A stretch of DNA of 64,000 bases from assembly GCF_027460065.1 (NCBI RefSeq), contig NZ_JAPYZZ010000009.1, positions 1 to 64,000 of the forward strand, in the 5' to 3' direction. This stretch comes from Martinezella rhizogenes. Lineage in GTDB: Bacteria > Pseudomonadota > Alphaproteobacteria > Rhizobiales > Rhizobiaceae. The notes beneath the pieces were generated by a model. That model did no database searches. It was not told the DNA's origin and was given only the letters and a program-made list of their open reading frames with translations. Shown in pieces: positions 1-7,886 of this stretch. The translations under genes were made by a program, and so were the position numbers. Each line of letters begins with the position of its first letter. Within the stretch, counting starts at the first letter, position 1.

Positions 1-1299
1 CCCCGTCAGGCGGGGTGATGTGATAGCCTTCTTGAAAAGCGCGGTCATCGCATCACTGATGCCCTGCGACGGGCTGACTTCGAAGAACAGCCCCGGCGAA
101 GCGCAGGACTGCATGCGTGCACCGATTTCCGGCTGAAACGGCTTGATCCAGCTATTATACCAGTCGTTGGTCGGCAGCGGCAGGTAGGTGGTGTAGAGCA
201 CGGCGATGCGAAAACCCTTTTCCTTCAGCTTCGTGCAATATTTGAGGTCGATCGGTTCCTGACAACGGCCGCCCGTGGTTTTTTTGGTGCAGGTGGACGG
301 CTTGTAGCTATCGCCGACGCCATCGGTCACGAAGAAGACGATCTTTTCCGGGCTCGCCGAACTCGCGCCCGTGCCCGAAGAGCCGATCTTGTCACCAATC
401 TGGGTCAGCGCCCGGTCAAAATCCGTCTGCTGGTCGTTGTTGAACCCTTGCTTGGGGATCGACATCAGGTCGACTTCAGCGGCTTTCTTCTTCGCTGTCG
501 CCAGATCCGATGTCAGCGGCACGACTTCAAGCAGCTTTGTATCTTCGGCTTTCTCTCCGAAGGAATAGACTGCCATACGATATTGATTGCTGCTTTTGCG
601 CATGGACTTTGCCGTATCCATAAGGCTCGCTGTCGCCTTTGCGACCACATTGATGCGCGTGGTCACGCCGAGGCTTTTGGCCTTGTAATAATAGCTGTTC
701 GTATCCACCACCCCGTCCTTCACGATGTGACAGGCGAAAGCGCATTTGTCGCTCGTATTCGCAACCATGGTGGCAACATCGGTCGGCGTCGCGCCGACAC
801 CCATCGACGGCGTGTTATCAAGAAGCACGTAAAAGTCGCTGAAGGTTTCCGTTTCATATTTGGCAGTGGCAGAGCCAGAAACAGTAAAGAGGTCTTTTCC
901 CAGTATCTTGGAAAGCGTGGTATCGACAGAGGCCTTGAAGTTGACGGAAGACACGATCGCATTGCCGCTTTTTGTCACCTCTATATCGAGAGACAACAGC
1001 GAATAATCGGGATTGGCTCGCTCATTGCTTTTAAAAAATGCGGCGCCTTCGTCGCCGCCAATCGCAATGGCGCCGTCTGCGGACATCTCCTTGGCCTTGT
1101 GAACGCTCGCCGAGCTATCCGAGACCACCGCCAGAGCCGCCGCATCCGCCGCCCTCTGCAGATCGGATTTAACGGCCATGCTGTGAGTCACATCCAGCGC
1201 AACGCCGGCAGTACCGATGAGCGGCACCAAAAGCAAAGCAGTTAGAATTCCGAAATTCCCTGATCTATCCTGCCAGATGTTTTTCAAATTTGCCCCCAT
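1..1299 (-). CDS. TadG-like protein with von Willebrand A domain, cut by window edge
   Basis: An open frame with no internal stop runs from an ATG at 1299 to the window edge, giving 433 codons. The last codons (…KAITSPRLTG) align with the last residues of the neighbouring paralogue (…KAISSPRLTS-stop), so only a few codons are probably missing. The N-terminus (LKNIWQDRSGNFGILTALL) is the TadE/TadG-type hydrophobic segment that anchors the protein in the inner membrane. A VWA domain follows, with a metal-site motif DNTPSMG near residue 157. Family members accompany Flp/Tad pilus systems, but no other tad gene lies in the window, so the role is inferred. There is no strong ribosome binding site at this ATG; the start was chosen by alignment with the paralogue. 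Confidence 0.85.
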   Translation of the reverse strand, partial: MGANLKNIWQDRSGNFGILTALLLVPLIGTAGVALDVTHSMAVKSDLQRAADAAALAVVSDSSASVHKAKEMSADGAIAIGGDEGAAFFKSNERANPDYSLLSLDIEVTKSGNAIVSSVNFKASVDTTLSKILGKDLFTVSGSATAKYETETFSDFYVLLDNTPSMGVGATPTDVATMVANTSDKCAFACHIVKDGVVDTNSYYYKAKSLGVTTRINVVAKATASLMDTAKSMRKSSNQYRMAVYSFGEKAEDTKLLEVVPLTSDLATAKKKAAEVDLMSIPKQGFNNDQQTDFDRALTQIGDKIGSSGTGASSASPEKIVFFVTDGVGDSYKPSTCTKKTTGGRCQEPIDLKYCTKLKEKGFRIAVLYTTYLPLPTNDWYNSWIKPFQPEIGARMQSCASPGLFFEVSPSQGISDAMTALFKKAITSPRLTG

Positions 1300-1428
1300 A
1301 GCGCTTTTGGAGACAGAACTTAGAAAAAGACTGTTGAAATGCAGTTTCAAAGGATAACTAATTTTCGATAAATCTAATTTCCTAAATAACTAAATGCCGA
1401 TCCAATAAGCTTTCCGACATGCTGGTTA

Positions 1429-2760
1429 TTAGCTGGTCAGGCGTGGCGAGCTGATCGCCTTCTTAAAAAGCGCCGACATGGCCTCGCTGATGCCCTGCGA
1501 AGGGCTGACCTCGAAAAACAGGCCCGGGGAGGCGCAGGCTTGCATGCGGGAGCCGATTTCCGACTGGAACGGGGCGATCCATTTATCGTAGTGCTGATTG
1601 CCGGGAAGGGGCAGGTAAGTGGTGTAAAGCACGGCGATGCGGAAACCTTGTTTCTTGAGGTCGTCGCACAGCTTGGTGTCCACGGGTTCCTGACACCGCC
1701 CATTCCAGATTATTGGCTTTGTACATTTCTTGGGCTTCTGGCTATCGGCCACACCATCCGACACGAAGAACACGATTTTCTCAGGGGTAGCAGAACTGGC
1801 GCCATTCCCCGATTCTCCCATTTTTGCTGTGATCTTCGTTAGCGCGCGATCAAAATTGGTGTGCTGATCGAGATTGTATCCATGGCCGGGAACTGACATC
1901 AGTTCAATTTCGCCGACCTTCTTCTTGGCCACCTGCAAATCCGACGTGCGCGACACGACCTCCTGGAGGTCTTTATCGGGAAAGGCATCGTTTGCCGTTT
2001 TTCCGAAAGTGTAGACAGCAATACGATACTGATCTCTTTTTTTACGCGTGTCCTCAGCCGTGTCCATCAAACTCGCGGTCGCCTTTGCGACCACGTCAAT
2101 GCGCGTCGTCGCGTTGATGTAACCCTTGACCTTCAGGTCCTTATTTTTGAGCCGGAAGTAGGTGCTGTTGGGATCGGACGAACCGTCTGCCAATGAGAGA
2201 TGGCAGGCGAAGGCGCATCCGATCGCCTTTTGCATCGTTGCCACATCGGCGGGCGTTGCGCCGACACCCATGGACGGCGAGTTATCGAGCAGCAGATAGA
2301 AATCGGTATAGGTTTCCGTCTCATATTTGGCAGTTGCACTGCCGGAGACAGTCAAGAAATCCTTTCCCAGTACTCTGGAAAGCGTTGTATTAAGGGAAGC
2401 CTTAAAATTCACTGACGATTCGATCACGGTGCCATTCTTCTTCACCTGTACATCGAGCCCCAACAGGCGATATTCCGGGTTCCCTCGCTGATTGCTGTGA
2501 AAAAAAGCTTCAGCCTCTTCCTTTCCGACCGAAATGACGCCATTGCTGGCCATTCGCCGTGCAGCCTCGGCACTGGCTGAACTTTCCGCAACCACGGCCA
2601 GAGCCGCAGAGTCCGCTGCCATCTGAAGATCGGATTTCACGCTCATGGCCCGAACGACATCCAGCGCAACGCCGGCGGATCCGATGATCGGTATGATCAA
2701 CAAAGCACTCAGAATCGCAAAGTTTCCAGACTTGTCCCGCCAGATGTTTTTCAAGCTCAT
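1429..2760 (-). CDS. TadG-like protein with von Willebrand A domain
   Basis: This 443-residue protein is a close tandem paralogue of the next gene to the left and is transcribed in the same direction, 129 bp upstream. It has a TadG-type N-terminal membrane segment (NFAILSALLIIPIIGSAGVA, about residues 13-32), a spacer, and a VWA domain whose MIDAS motif DNSPSMG lies near residue 157. Cysteine pairs in the second half (CAFAC, CTKPIIWNGRC) are shared with the paralogue. TadG-like proteins are pseudopilin-related or surface proteins exported through the inner membrane. With no Tad secretion genes nearby, this could be a stand-alone VWA surface protein. The product family is clear; the function is not. 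Confidence 0.85.
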   Translation of the reverse strand: MSLKNIWRDKSGNFAILSALLIIPIIGSAGVALDVVRAMSVKSDLQMAADSAALAVVAESSASAEAARRMASNGVISVGKEEAEAFFHSNQRGNPEYRLLGLDVQVKKNGTVIESSVNFKASLNTTLSRVLGKDFLTVSGSATAKYETETYTDFYLLLDNSPSMGVGATPADVATMQKAIGCAFACHLSLADGSSDPNSTYFRLKNKDLKVKGYINATTRIDVVAKATASLMDTAEDTRKKRDQYRIAVYTFGKTANDAFPDKDLQEVVSRTSDLQVAKKKVGEIELMSVPGHGYNLDQHTNFDRALTKITAKMGESGNGASSATPEKIVFFVSDGVADSQKPKKCTKPIIWNGRCQEPVDTKLCDDLKKQGFRIAVLYTTYLPLPGNQHYDKWIAPFQSEIGSRMQACASPGLFFEVSPSQGISEAMSALFKKAISSPRLTS

Positions 2761-2945
2761 CTCCGAATTATCAGAATTCGGATGAGATTTACTTCTGTGT
2801 TGTTGCGATATAGTTTATCAATATAACTAATTACCAATAAATTCGACATTACTAATAACTATATTTAAGTAATATATAGAAGATCCATGACCTGTCAGCG
2901 GAAGCCGTTGACATTTTTAGATCATGTCCTAAAAAACAAGCTCTT
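2761..2945. other. AT-rich intergenic region between the TadG-like gene and the thi riboswitch
   Basis: This stretch is markedly AT-rich compared with its surroundings and lies between two divergent transcription units. It should hold the promoter of the TadG-like pair on - and of the thiamine operon on +. I could not assign -35/-10 boxes with confidence and see no ORF in it. Confidence 0.5.
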
Positions 2946-3027
2946 CCGAGGGGAGCACCTGACGGTGCTGAGATGGCGATGAGCCGGACCCTTGAACCTG
3001 ATCCGGGTCATGCCGGCGTAGGAACGG
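2946..3027 (+). promoter_or_regulatory. TPP riboswitch (THI element)
   Basis: The conserved thiamine pyrophosphate aptamer is readable: a GAGCACC/GGTGCTGAGA hairpin with the invariant CTGAGA at 2968-2973, then ACCTGATC at 2996-3003 and the closing GCGTAGGAA at about 3016-3024. A GCGCCT/AGGCGC hairpin (3035-3049) follows. TCTCC at 3062-3066 could pair with the ribosome binding site GGAGA at 3098-3102, so control of translation initiation is likely. It stands directly upstream of thiamine transport and salvage genes, as expected for this class. The aptamer call is firm; the expression platform is inferred. Confidence 0.95.
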
Positions 3028-3108
3028 AACTGTCGCGCCTTCAAGGCGCTGCCCTTTCTCTTCTCCGCTATGCCTGATCTCCGTGATTGTCACATCTGGA
3101 GACGACCA

Positions 3109-3156
3109 ATGATGCTGAAACCTTCCGTCCTTCGCACATGGTGCGTTAGCGTCTGA
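3109..3156 (+). CDS. putative 15-residue leader peptide of the thi operon
   Basis: A short frame starts at an ATG placed 6 bases after a good ribosome binding site (GGAGA, 3098-3102) and encodes MMLKPSVLRTWCVSV followed by TGA. This is the best start signal between the riboswitch and thiX. The stop codon overlaps the weaker GAGG that precedes the thiX ATG at 3167, so translation of the leader could be coupled to thiX. It could equally be a chance frame. No known peptide resembles it to my knowledge. Confidence 0.4.
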   Translation: MMLKPSVLRTWCVSV

Positions 3157-3166
3157 GGCCCGGCTC

Positions 3167-3952
3167 ATGCGTGTCACCCATGCGCTGAACGGTGTCGGCC
3201 TTCTGCTCCTTCTCTGGCAGGCGGGGACATGGCTGTTTGCGCCGCCGCGCTATATCCTGCCGTCACCCGCCGATGTCGCAGGCGCCTTTTGGCGACAGCC
3301 CGGCTTCCTGTTCGGCCAGGCCATGGTGACGCTTAGTGAAATGGCGCTCGGTCTCGCGGCAGGCATTACCGCTGGCATTATCGTTGCCTTCACGATTGCC
3401 GCCACCCCGCGCTTCGGCCGCCTCGTCTGGCCCATGGTTCTGGTGCAGCAGGCCTTTCCGGTCTTCGTGCTCGCCCCCATCCTCGTCCTCTGGTTCGGCT
3501 TCGGCATGGCTTCGAAAGTCGTCATGACCGCAGTCATCATCTTCTTTCCCGTCGCTTCGGCCTTTACCGATGGTCTCAACCGCACGGATCGCGCCATCCT
3601 CGACGCCGCCTCGCTGACTGAGGCGAGCCACTGGCAGATCCTCACCCGGTTGCGCGTGCCGCTGGCGCTTCCCTCGCTGATTTCGGGCCTGAGGGTGGCG
3701 GCGCCGCTCGCCCCGCTCGGTGCGGTCATCGGCGAATGGGTGGGCGCATCCGCCGGGCTCGGTTTCGTGATGATCCAGTCCAATGCCCGTATGCAGACCG
3801 ACACCATGTTCGCCGCCATGGCCATTCTGGCCGTCATGGCCGTGCTGCTCAGGCTGATCGTCGACCGGGCGACAGCCAATCTGGCCCCCTGGGCCAAAGA
3901 AACAGAACACACCATTCCTTTCAGAAATTTACGGAGACTTTCGGCACCATGA
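3167..3952 (+). CDS. thiX: ABC transporter permease for a thiamine precursor
   Basis: The 261-residue hydrophobic protein has the layout of a BPD-type ABC permease: an N-terminal membrane helix, about five further helices, and the cytoplasmic EAA-type loop around residues 140-175 (DAASLTEASHWQILTRLRVP). It is the first full gene after the TPP riboswitch and its stop overlaps the start of the substrate-binding protein gene (ATGA). This placement and the family suggest uptake of hydroxymethylpyrimidine or a related thiamine precursor. The ATP-binding partner (thiZ) is not in this operon and must be encoded elsewhere. The symbol follows the thiXYZ naming and is by context. Confidence 0.8.
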   Translation: MRVTHALNGVGLLLLLWQAGTWLFAPPRYILPSPADVAGAFWRQPGFLFGQAMVTLSEMALGLAAGITAGIIVAFTIAATPRFGRLVWPMVLVQQAFPVFVLAPILVLWFGFGMASKVVMTAVIIFFPVASAFTDGLNRTDRAILDAASLTEASHWQILTRLRVPLALPSLISGLRVAAPLAPLGAVIGEWVGASAGLGFVMIQSNARMQTDTMFAAMAILAVMAVLLRLIVDRATANLAPWAKETEHTIPFRNLRRLSAP

Positions 3953-4899
3953 AACGAACACTTCTTTCCCTCGCCATCGTAGCGGCAAGCGTACTTGCGC
4001 CCATGCAATCTGAGGCCTCCGACAAACTGACCGTATTGCTCGAATGGTTCGTGAACCCCGACCATGCACCGATGGTGATCGCCAGGGAACGCGGCCTGTT
4101 CGCCGATGCAGGGCTGGACGTGGAGCTGGTACCGCCAGCCGACCCCTCCGCCGTACCGCGCCTCGTCTCGGCCAAACAGGCCGATATCGGCGTGCATTAC
4201 CAGCCGAACCTCTATCTCGACCACGAAGCCGGCCTGCCGCTCGTCCGTTTCGGCACGCTGGTCGAAACGCCGCTCAACACCGTCACGGTTCTCGCGGATG
4301 GGCCGATCAAGAGCCTGAAGGATCTGAAAGGCAAGAAGGTCGGTTTTTCCGTTTCCGGTTTCGAGGATGCGATGCTGAAGCGCATGCTGGAAAAGGACGG
4401 TCTGACGAAAGACGATGTCGAACTCGTCAACGTCAATTTCTCCCTCTCGCCGTCGCTGATCGCCGGCAAGGTGGATGCGACGCTGGGCGGTTTCCGCAAT
4501 TTCGAACTGACGCAGATGAAGCTTGAAGGCCATGAGGGCCGATCCTTCTTTCCCGAAGAACATGGCGTGCCGGCCTATGACGAGTTGATCTTCGTCACCC
4601 ACACCGATCTCGTAAAGGACAGCCGCCTGCCGCGTTTCCTCTCCGCCGTGGAACAGGCCGCGATCTTCATCACCAACCATCCGCAGGACGCTTGGCAGCT
4701 TTTCATCAAGGCCTACCCGAACCTGAACGACACCCTGAACAAACAGGCCTTTTTCGACACGCTGCCACGTTTCGCCAAGCGCCCGGCAGCACTCGACCGC
4801 GCCCGTTACGCCCGTTTCGGCGCCTTCATGCAGGAGATGCAGCTGATCAAGCAGGCCCCCGCAGCGGACGATATTGCCGTGGAGCTGCAACAGCCATGA
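3949..4899 (+). CDS. thiY: ABC transporter substrate-binding protein, NMT1/THI5-like
   Basis: A 316-residue periplasmic protein starts at the ATG overlapping the thiX stop. Residues 1-22 form a signal peptide (MKRTLLSLAIVAASVLAPMQ…). The mature part opens with LTVLLEWFVNPDHAPMVIAR, typical of the NMT1/THI5-like family of pyrimidine-precursor binding proteins. Position between the permease and thiM, under the TPP riboswitch, supports binding of hydroxymethylpyrimidine or a thiamine breakdown product such as formylaminopyrimidine; the exact ligand cannot be told from sequence. Its stop overlaps the thiM start. Confidence 0.85.
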   Translation: MKRTLLSLAIVAASVLAPMQSEASDKLTVLLEWFVNPDHAPMVIARERGLFADAGLDVELVPPADPSAVPRLVSAKQADIGVHYQPNLYLDHEAGLPLVRFGTLVETPLNTVTVLADGPIKSLKDLKGKKVGFSVSGFEDAMLKRMLEKDGLTKDDVELVNVNFSLSPSLIAGKVDATLGGFRNFELTQMKLEGHEGRSFFPEEHGVPAYDELIFVTHTDLVKDSRLPRFLSAVEQAAIFITNHPQDAWQLFIKAYPNLNDTLNKQAFFDTLPRFAKRPAALDRARYARFGAFMQEMQLIKQAPAADDIAVELQQP

Positions 4900-5636
4900 C
4901 CGGCAATTTTCCGACTGCGGCAAAGGCCGCCGAAATTCTGGAGCGCGTGCGGCAGACACGTCCGCGCGTGCATTGCCTGATGAACACCGTGGTGCAGAAA
5001 TTCACCGCCGATGGCATCACCGTCATCGGCGGCATTCCCTCGATGACGACGTCGCTGGAAGAAATCGAGAGCTTCGTCACCAAGGCGGATGCACTGACAG
5101 TCAATCTCGGTACGCTGGACGCCGAACGACGCAAGGTGATCCGGCTGGCGATCGAGATCGCCAACGCATCCGGCAAGCCGTGGATCGTTGACCCCGTACA
5201 TGTCGACTACTCCCCCTCGCGGCTGGACTTTACCCGGGAACTTATCGCCCAATCGCCCACTATCGTCCGTGGCAACCGCGCGGAAATGGGCCTGATCGGC
5301 GATGTACCAGGCGCGGTGAGGATCGAGACCGGACCGGTGGATCATCTCCGCGATGCGACCCGTAACGTCGGCATTGTCAACGGGCATCCCTGGATGGCGA
5401 AGGTGACAGGCACGGGCTGCCTTTCGGGCGGTGTCATCGCCGCCTTCATGGCAGTGGAAAAAGACGCGCTGACGGCGGCGGCTTCCGCCCTTGCCGTGAC
5501 AGGCGTTTCTGCCGAGCTCGCCGCGAAACAGGCCAAAGGCCCCGGCACATTTGAACCGTCATTTCTGGATGCGCTTTCCGAAATCTCCGGTGAAGACATC
5601 ATCAATCATGCGAGGATCGAGCATGAACAAGGTTGA
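4896..5636 (+). CDS. thiM: hydroxyethylthiazole kinase
   Basis: The 246-residue product matches ThiM, which phosphorylates hydroxyethylthiazole in the thiamine salvage pathway. Visible features are the N-terminal VHCLMNTVVQKFTADG region, the EEIESFVTKADALTVNLGTL segment and the C-terminal KVTGTGCLSGG anion-hole motif of ribokinase-fold kinases. The ATG at 4896 overlaps the thiY stop (ATGA), which fixes the start over the longer upstream frame. The 3' end overlaps thiE by 14 bases. Length is close to the usual 250-270 residues. Confidence 0.93.
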   Translation: MTGNFPTAAKAAEILERVRQTRPRVHCLMNTVVQKFTADGITVIGGIPSMTTSLEEIESFVTKADALTVNLGTLDAERRKVIRLAIEIANASGKPWIVDPVHVDYSPSRLDFTRELIAQSPTIVRGNRAEMGLIGDVPGAVRIETGPVDHLRDATRNVGIVNGHPWMAKVTGTGCLSGGVIAAFMAVEKDALTAAASALAVTGVSAELAAKQAKGPGTFEPSFLDALSEISGEDIINHARIEHEQG

Positions 5637-6285
5637 TTACCGTCTCAACGCGCTGGTCGATGCCAGTCTTGCCGACGTCGCGCCGTTACCGGAGCTTGCT
5701 CTGGCGGCTGCGCTCAACGGCGCAACCATCCTACAATATCGCGACAAGCACGGCTCGACGCGGCAGATGATCGAAAACGCCCGCGCCATTCGCGAGACGA
5801 TCGGCGGCACCGGCGTGCCGCTTGTCATCAACGACCGGGTGGACGTGGCGCTCGCTTCAGGGGCCGATGGGGTGCATCTCGGCGCCGATGATATGGATGC
5901 AAAGACGGCGAGACGCATTCTCGGCGAAAAGGCGATCATCGGCCTTACCGTCAAGAACAGCGCCGATGCCGAAAGGGCAGCTTCCATGCCCGCAGATTAT
6001 ACCTGTATCGGCGGTGTGTTCGAGACCATTTCCAAGGTCAACCCGGACAAGCCGGTCGGCATAGACGGTTTTACGGCACTGCGCGCCCTGCTGAAGGCGT
6101 GGCGGCCCGATATGCCGGTGGGCGCAATCGCCGGCATCGATCTTTCCCGTGTGCCTGCCGTCATCGCCGCGGGTGCAGACGGGGTCGCCGTCATTTCCGC
6201 GATCTTCCGCGCAGCCGATATCGCCAGCGCAACCAATGACTTCCGCTTCGCGATTGACGCGGCGCTGAAAGCGAGACAGCCATGA
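5623..6285 (+). CDS. thiE: thiamine-phosphate synthase
   Basis: The 220-residue TIM-barrel protein joins hydroxymethylpyrimidine diphosphate and hydroxyethylthiazole phosphate to form thiamine phosphate. Recognisable parts are TILQYRDKHGSTRQMIE (phosphate and pyrimidine contacts), PLVINDRVDVALASGADGVHLG and the C-terminal GADGVAVISAIF. The start at 5623 lies inside the end of thiM, and the stop overlaps the ATG of thiD, so the operon is tightly coupled. Confidence 0.93.
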   Translation: MNKVDYRLNALVDASLADVAPLPELALAAALNGATILQYRDKHGSTRQMIENARAIRETIGGTGVPLVINDRVDVALASGADGVHLGADDMDAKTARRILGEKAIIGLTVKNSADAERAASMPADYTCIGGVFETISKVNPDKPVGIDGFTALRALLKAWRPDMPVGAIAGIDLSRVPAVIAAGADGVAVISAIFRAADIASATNDFRFAIDAALKARQP

Positions 6286-7079
6286 CTTCAATTGCATTGA
6301 CCATTGCCGGCTCCGACAGCGGCGGCGGCGCGGGTATTCAGGCCGATATCAAGACCTTCTCCGCACTTGGCGCCTATGCCGCGAGCGTCATCACCGCCAT
6401 CACCGCCCAGAACACCCGGGGCGTGACTGCCGTTGAGGATATTTCGGTCGCTACCATCGTCGCGCAGATGGATGCGGTTTTTTCCGATCTCGCCGTCAAT
6501 GCCGTGAAGATCGGCATGGTCTCGCGGATCGAAACCATCGCGGCCATCGCGGAGCGGCTTCGGCAGCAGTCGCAGCCGGTGGTGCTCGATCCCGTCATGG
6601 TGGCAACCTCGGGCGACAGGCTGCTGCATGAAGATGCCATCGAGACGTTGCGGCGCCATCTTCTGCCGCTCGCAGCCATCGTCACGCCGAACCTGCCGGA
6701 AGCGGCGCTGCTGACGGGAACCCAGATTGCGGAGACGGAGCAGAAGATTACCCGCCAGGCGGAGCTGATCCTGAAGGCCGGCGCGAAGGCCGTGCTCATC
6801 AAGGGTGGCCATGGGGACGGGCCTGAAAGCACGGATTATCTGTTTGCGGATGGCACCATGCAGGCGCTTTCTGCGCCGAGGGTGGACACAAAAAACGACC
6901 ACGGCACCGGCTGCACGCTGGCGGCTGCGATTACAGCGCATCTTGCGATGGGACATGAATTGCGGGAGGCGGTCGGGCTTGCGAAGGACTATCTGAACGG
7001 GGCGCTCGACGCCGGGCGGGGGCTTGCCGTTGGGTCCGGGCGGGGGCCGGTGCATCATTTTTATCGGTGGTGGTGGTAG
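6282..7079 (+). CDS. thiD: hydroxymethylpyrimidine/phosphomethylpyrimidine kinase
   Basis: This 265-residue ribokinase-fold enzyme phosphorylates HMP to HMP-P and HMP-PP. It opens with ALTIAGSDSGGGAGIQADIK, the hallmark ThiD start, and has the NDHGTGCTLAAAI ATP-binding and anion-hole motif near residue 208. It is the last gene of the riboswitch-controlled operon. The order thiX-thiY-thiM-thiE-thiD makes this a salvage operon, since no de novo thiC/thiG genes are present. Confidence 0.93.
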   Translation: MTSIALTIAGSDSGGGAGIQADIKTFSALGAYAASVITAITAQNTRGVTAVEDISVATIVAQMDAVFSDLAVNAVKIGMVSRIETIAAIAERLRQQSQPVVLDPVMVATSGDRLLHEDAIETLRRHLLPLAAIVTPNLPEAALLTGTQIAETEQKITRQAELILKAGAKAVLIKGGHGDGPESTDYLFADGTMQALSAPRVDTKNDHGTGCTLAAAITAHLAMGHELREAVGLAKDYLNGALDAGRGLAVGSGRGPVHHFYRWWW

Positions 7080-7107
7080 TGACGCGGGGGCAGAGTTTGG
7101 GGGTTTA

Positions 7108-7279
7108 CCCCCTCTGTCCTGCCGGACATCTCCCCCTCAAGGGGGGAGATCGGATGAGGGTTCGGCCTCAGTTCCACGCACTCTTTTCAGCGTAGTATCC
7201 CTGCCTGTTGGATGGAGTGAGCAAGCCGCTTGTCGATCTCCCCCCTTGTGGGGAAGATGTCCGGCAGGACAGAGGGGGG
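7108..7279. repeat. imperfect inverted repeat (rhizobial RIME-like intergenic element)
   Basis: The left arm (7108-7151, beginning CCCCCTCTGTCCTGCCGGAC) reappears as its reverse complement at 7236-7279, with about 85 bases between. Each arm also contains its own small palindrome (CTCCCCCTCAAGGGGGGAG). This architecture, in a non-coding gap between convergent thiD and an Lrp gene, resembles the small palindromic repeats common in rhizobial genomes. It may also fold as a transcript end for both genes. Confidence 0.75.
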
Positions 7280-7300
7280 TGAGCCGCACACTCCGCCCCA

Positions 7301-7759
7301 TCACCGCGCCTTCGGCGTCGCCAGCACATTCCGGATCGCAAAACTCGAATGAATGCGCGAAACCCCCGGCAGTTTCGACAGGATTTCCTTGTGAATCCGC
7401 TCGAAATCCCCCGCACTTTCCGCCTCGCAGCGCAGGAAATAATCCGAGCCGCCGGTCATCAGATAACATTCGCGGATTTCGGGATACCGCCGCACCGCAT
7501 TTTCGAAACGGTTGAGAAAATCCTCCGTCTGACGGTCGAGCGTGATCTGCACAATGACAGAGATCACCTCGCCGCCGGCAAGGCCGCTGGTCAGCGCCGT
7601 ATAGCCGCGAATAATGCCTTCCCGCTCGAGAATATCGACACGGCGCAAACACGCCGACGGCGAAAGCCCGACCTCTGCGGCAAGCTTTGCGTTGCTGATG
7701 CGGGCATTCAGCCGAAGCAGGCGGATGATGTGGCGGTCGGTCGCGTCTAGGGACGACAT
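7301..7759 (-). CDS. Lrp/AsnC-family transcriptional regulator of alanine catabolism
   Basis: The 152-residue protein has an N-terminal AsnC-type helix-turn-helix (LDATDRHIIRLLRLNARISN…) and a C-terminal RAM/AsnC ligand-binding domain ending in a conserved HSSFAIRNVL stretch. The ATG at 7759 is preceded by GGAG at a proper distance; a TTG four codons upstream is less likely. It is divergent from the alanine racemase and dadA genes 130 bp away, so it is very probably their activator (DadR/BkdR-type), responding to alanine or a similar amino acid. Confidence 0.88.
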   Translation of the reverse strand: MSSLDATDRHIIRLLRLNARISNAKLAAEVGLSPSACLRRVDILEREGIIRGYTALTSGLAGGEVISVIVQITLDRQTEDFLNRFENAVRRYPEIRECYLMTGGSDYFLRCEAESAGDFERIHKEILSKLPGVSRIHSSFAIRNVLATPKAR

Positions 7760-7886
7760 AGAAAACTCCAATTGATCGACGAATATTGCGTGATTTCAAA
7801 TTATATCGCATTTTCTTCGAACAATTGCCAAGAAATTCGACAATCGTTGCAATACCCTCAGAGAATAAAAATGAGGGTGAACGACC

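Noticed and set aside
3250-4959. 569-codon open frame on - opposite the thi transport genes
   Set aside because: It lies wholly antisense to two well-recognised genes, and its translation is rich in His/Arg/Gly with no family resemblance. It comes from GC-rich codon bias.
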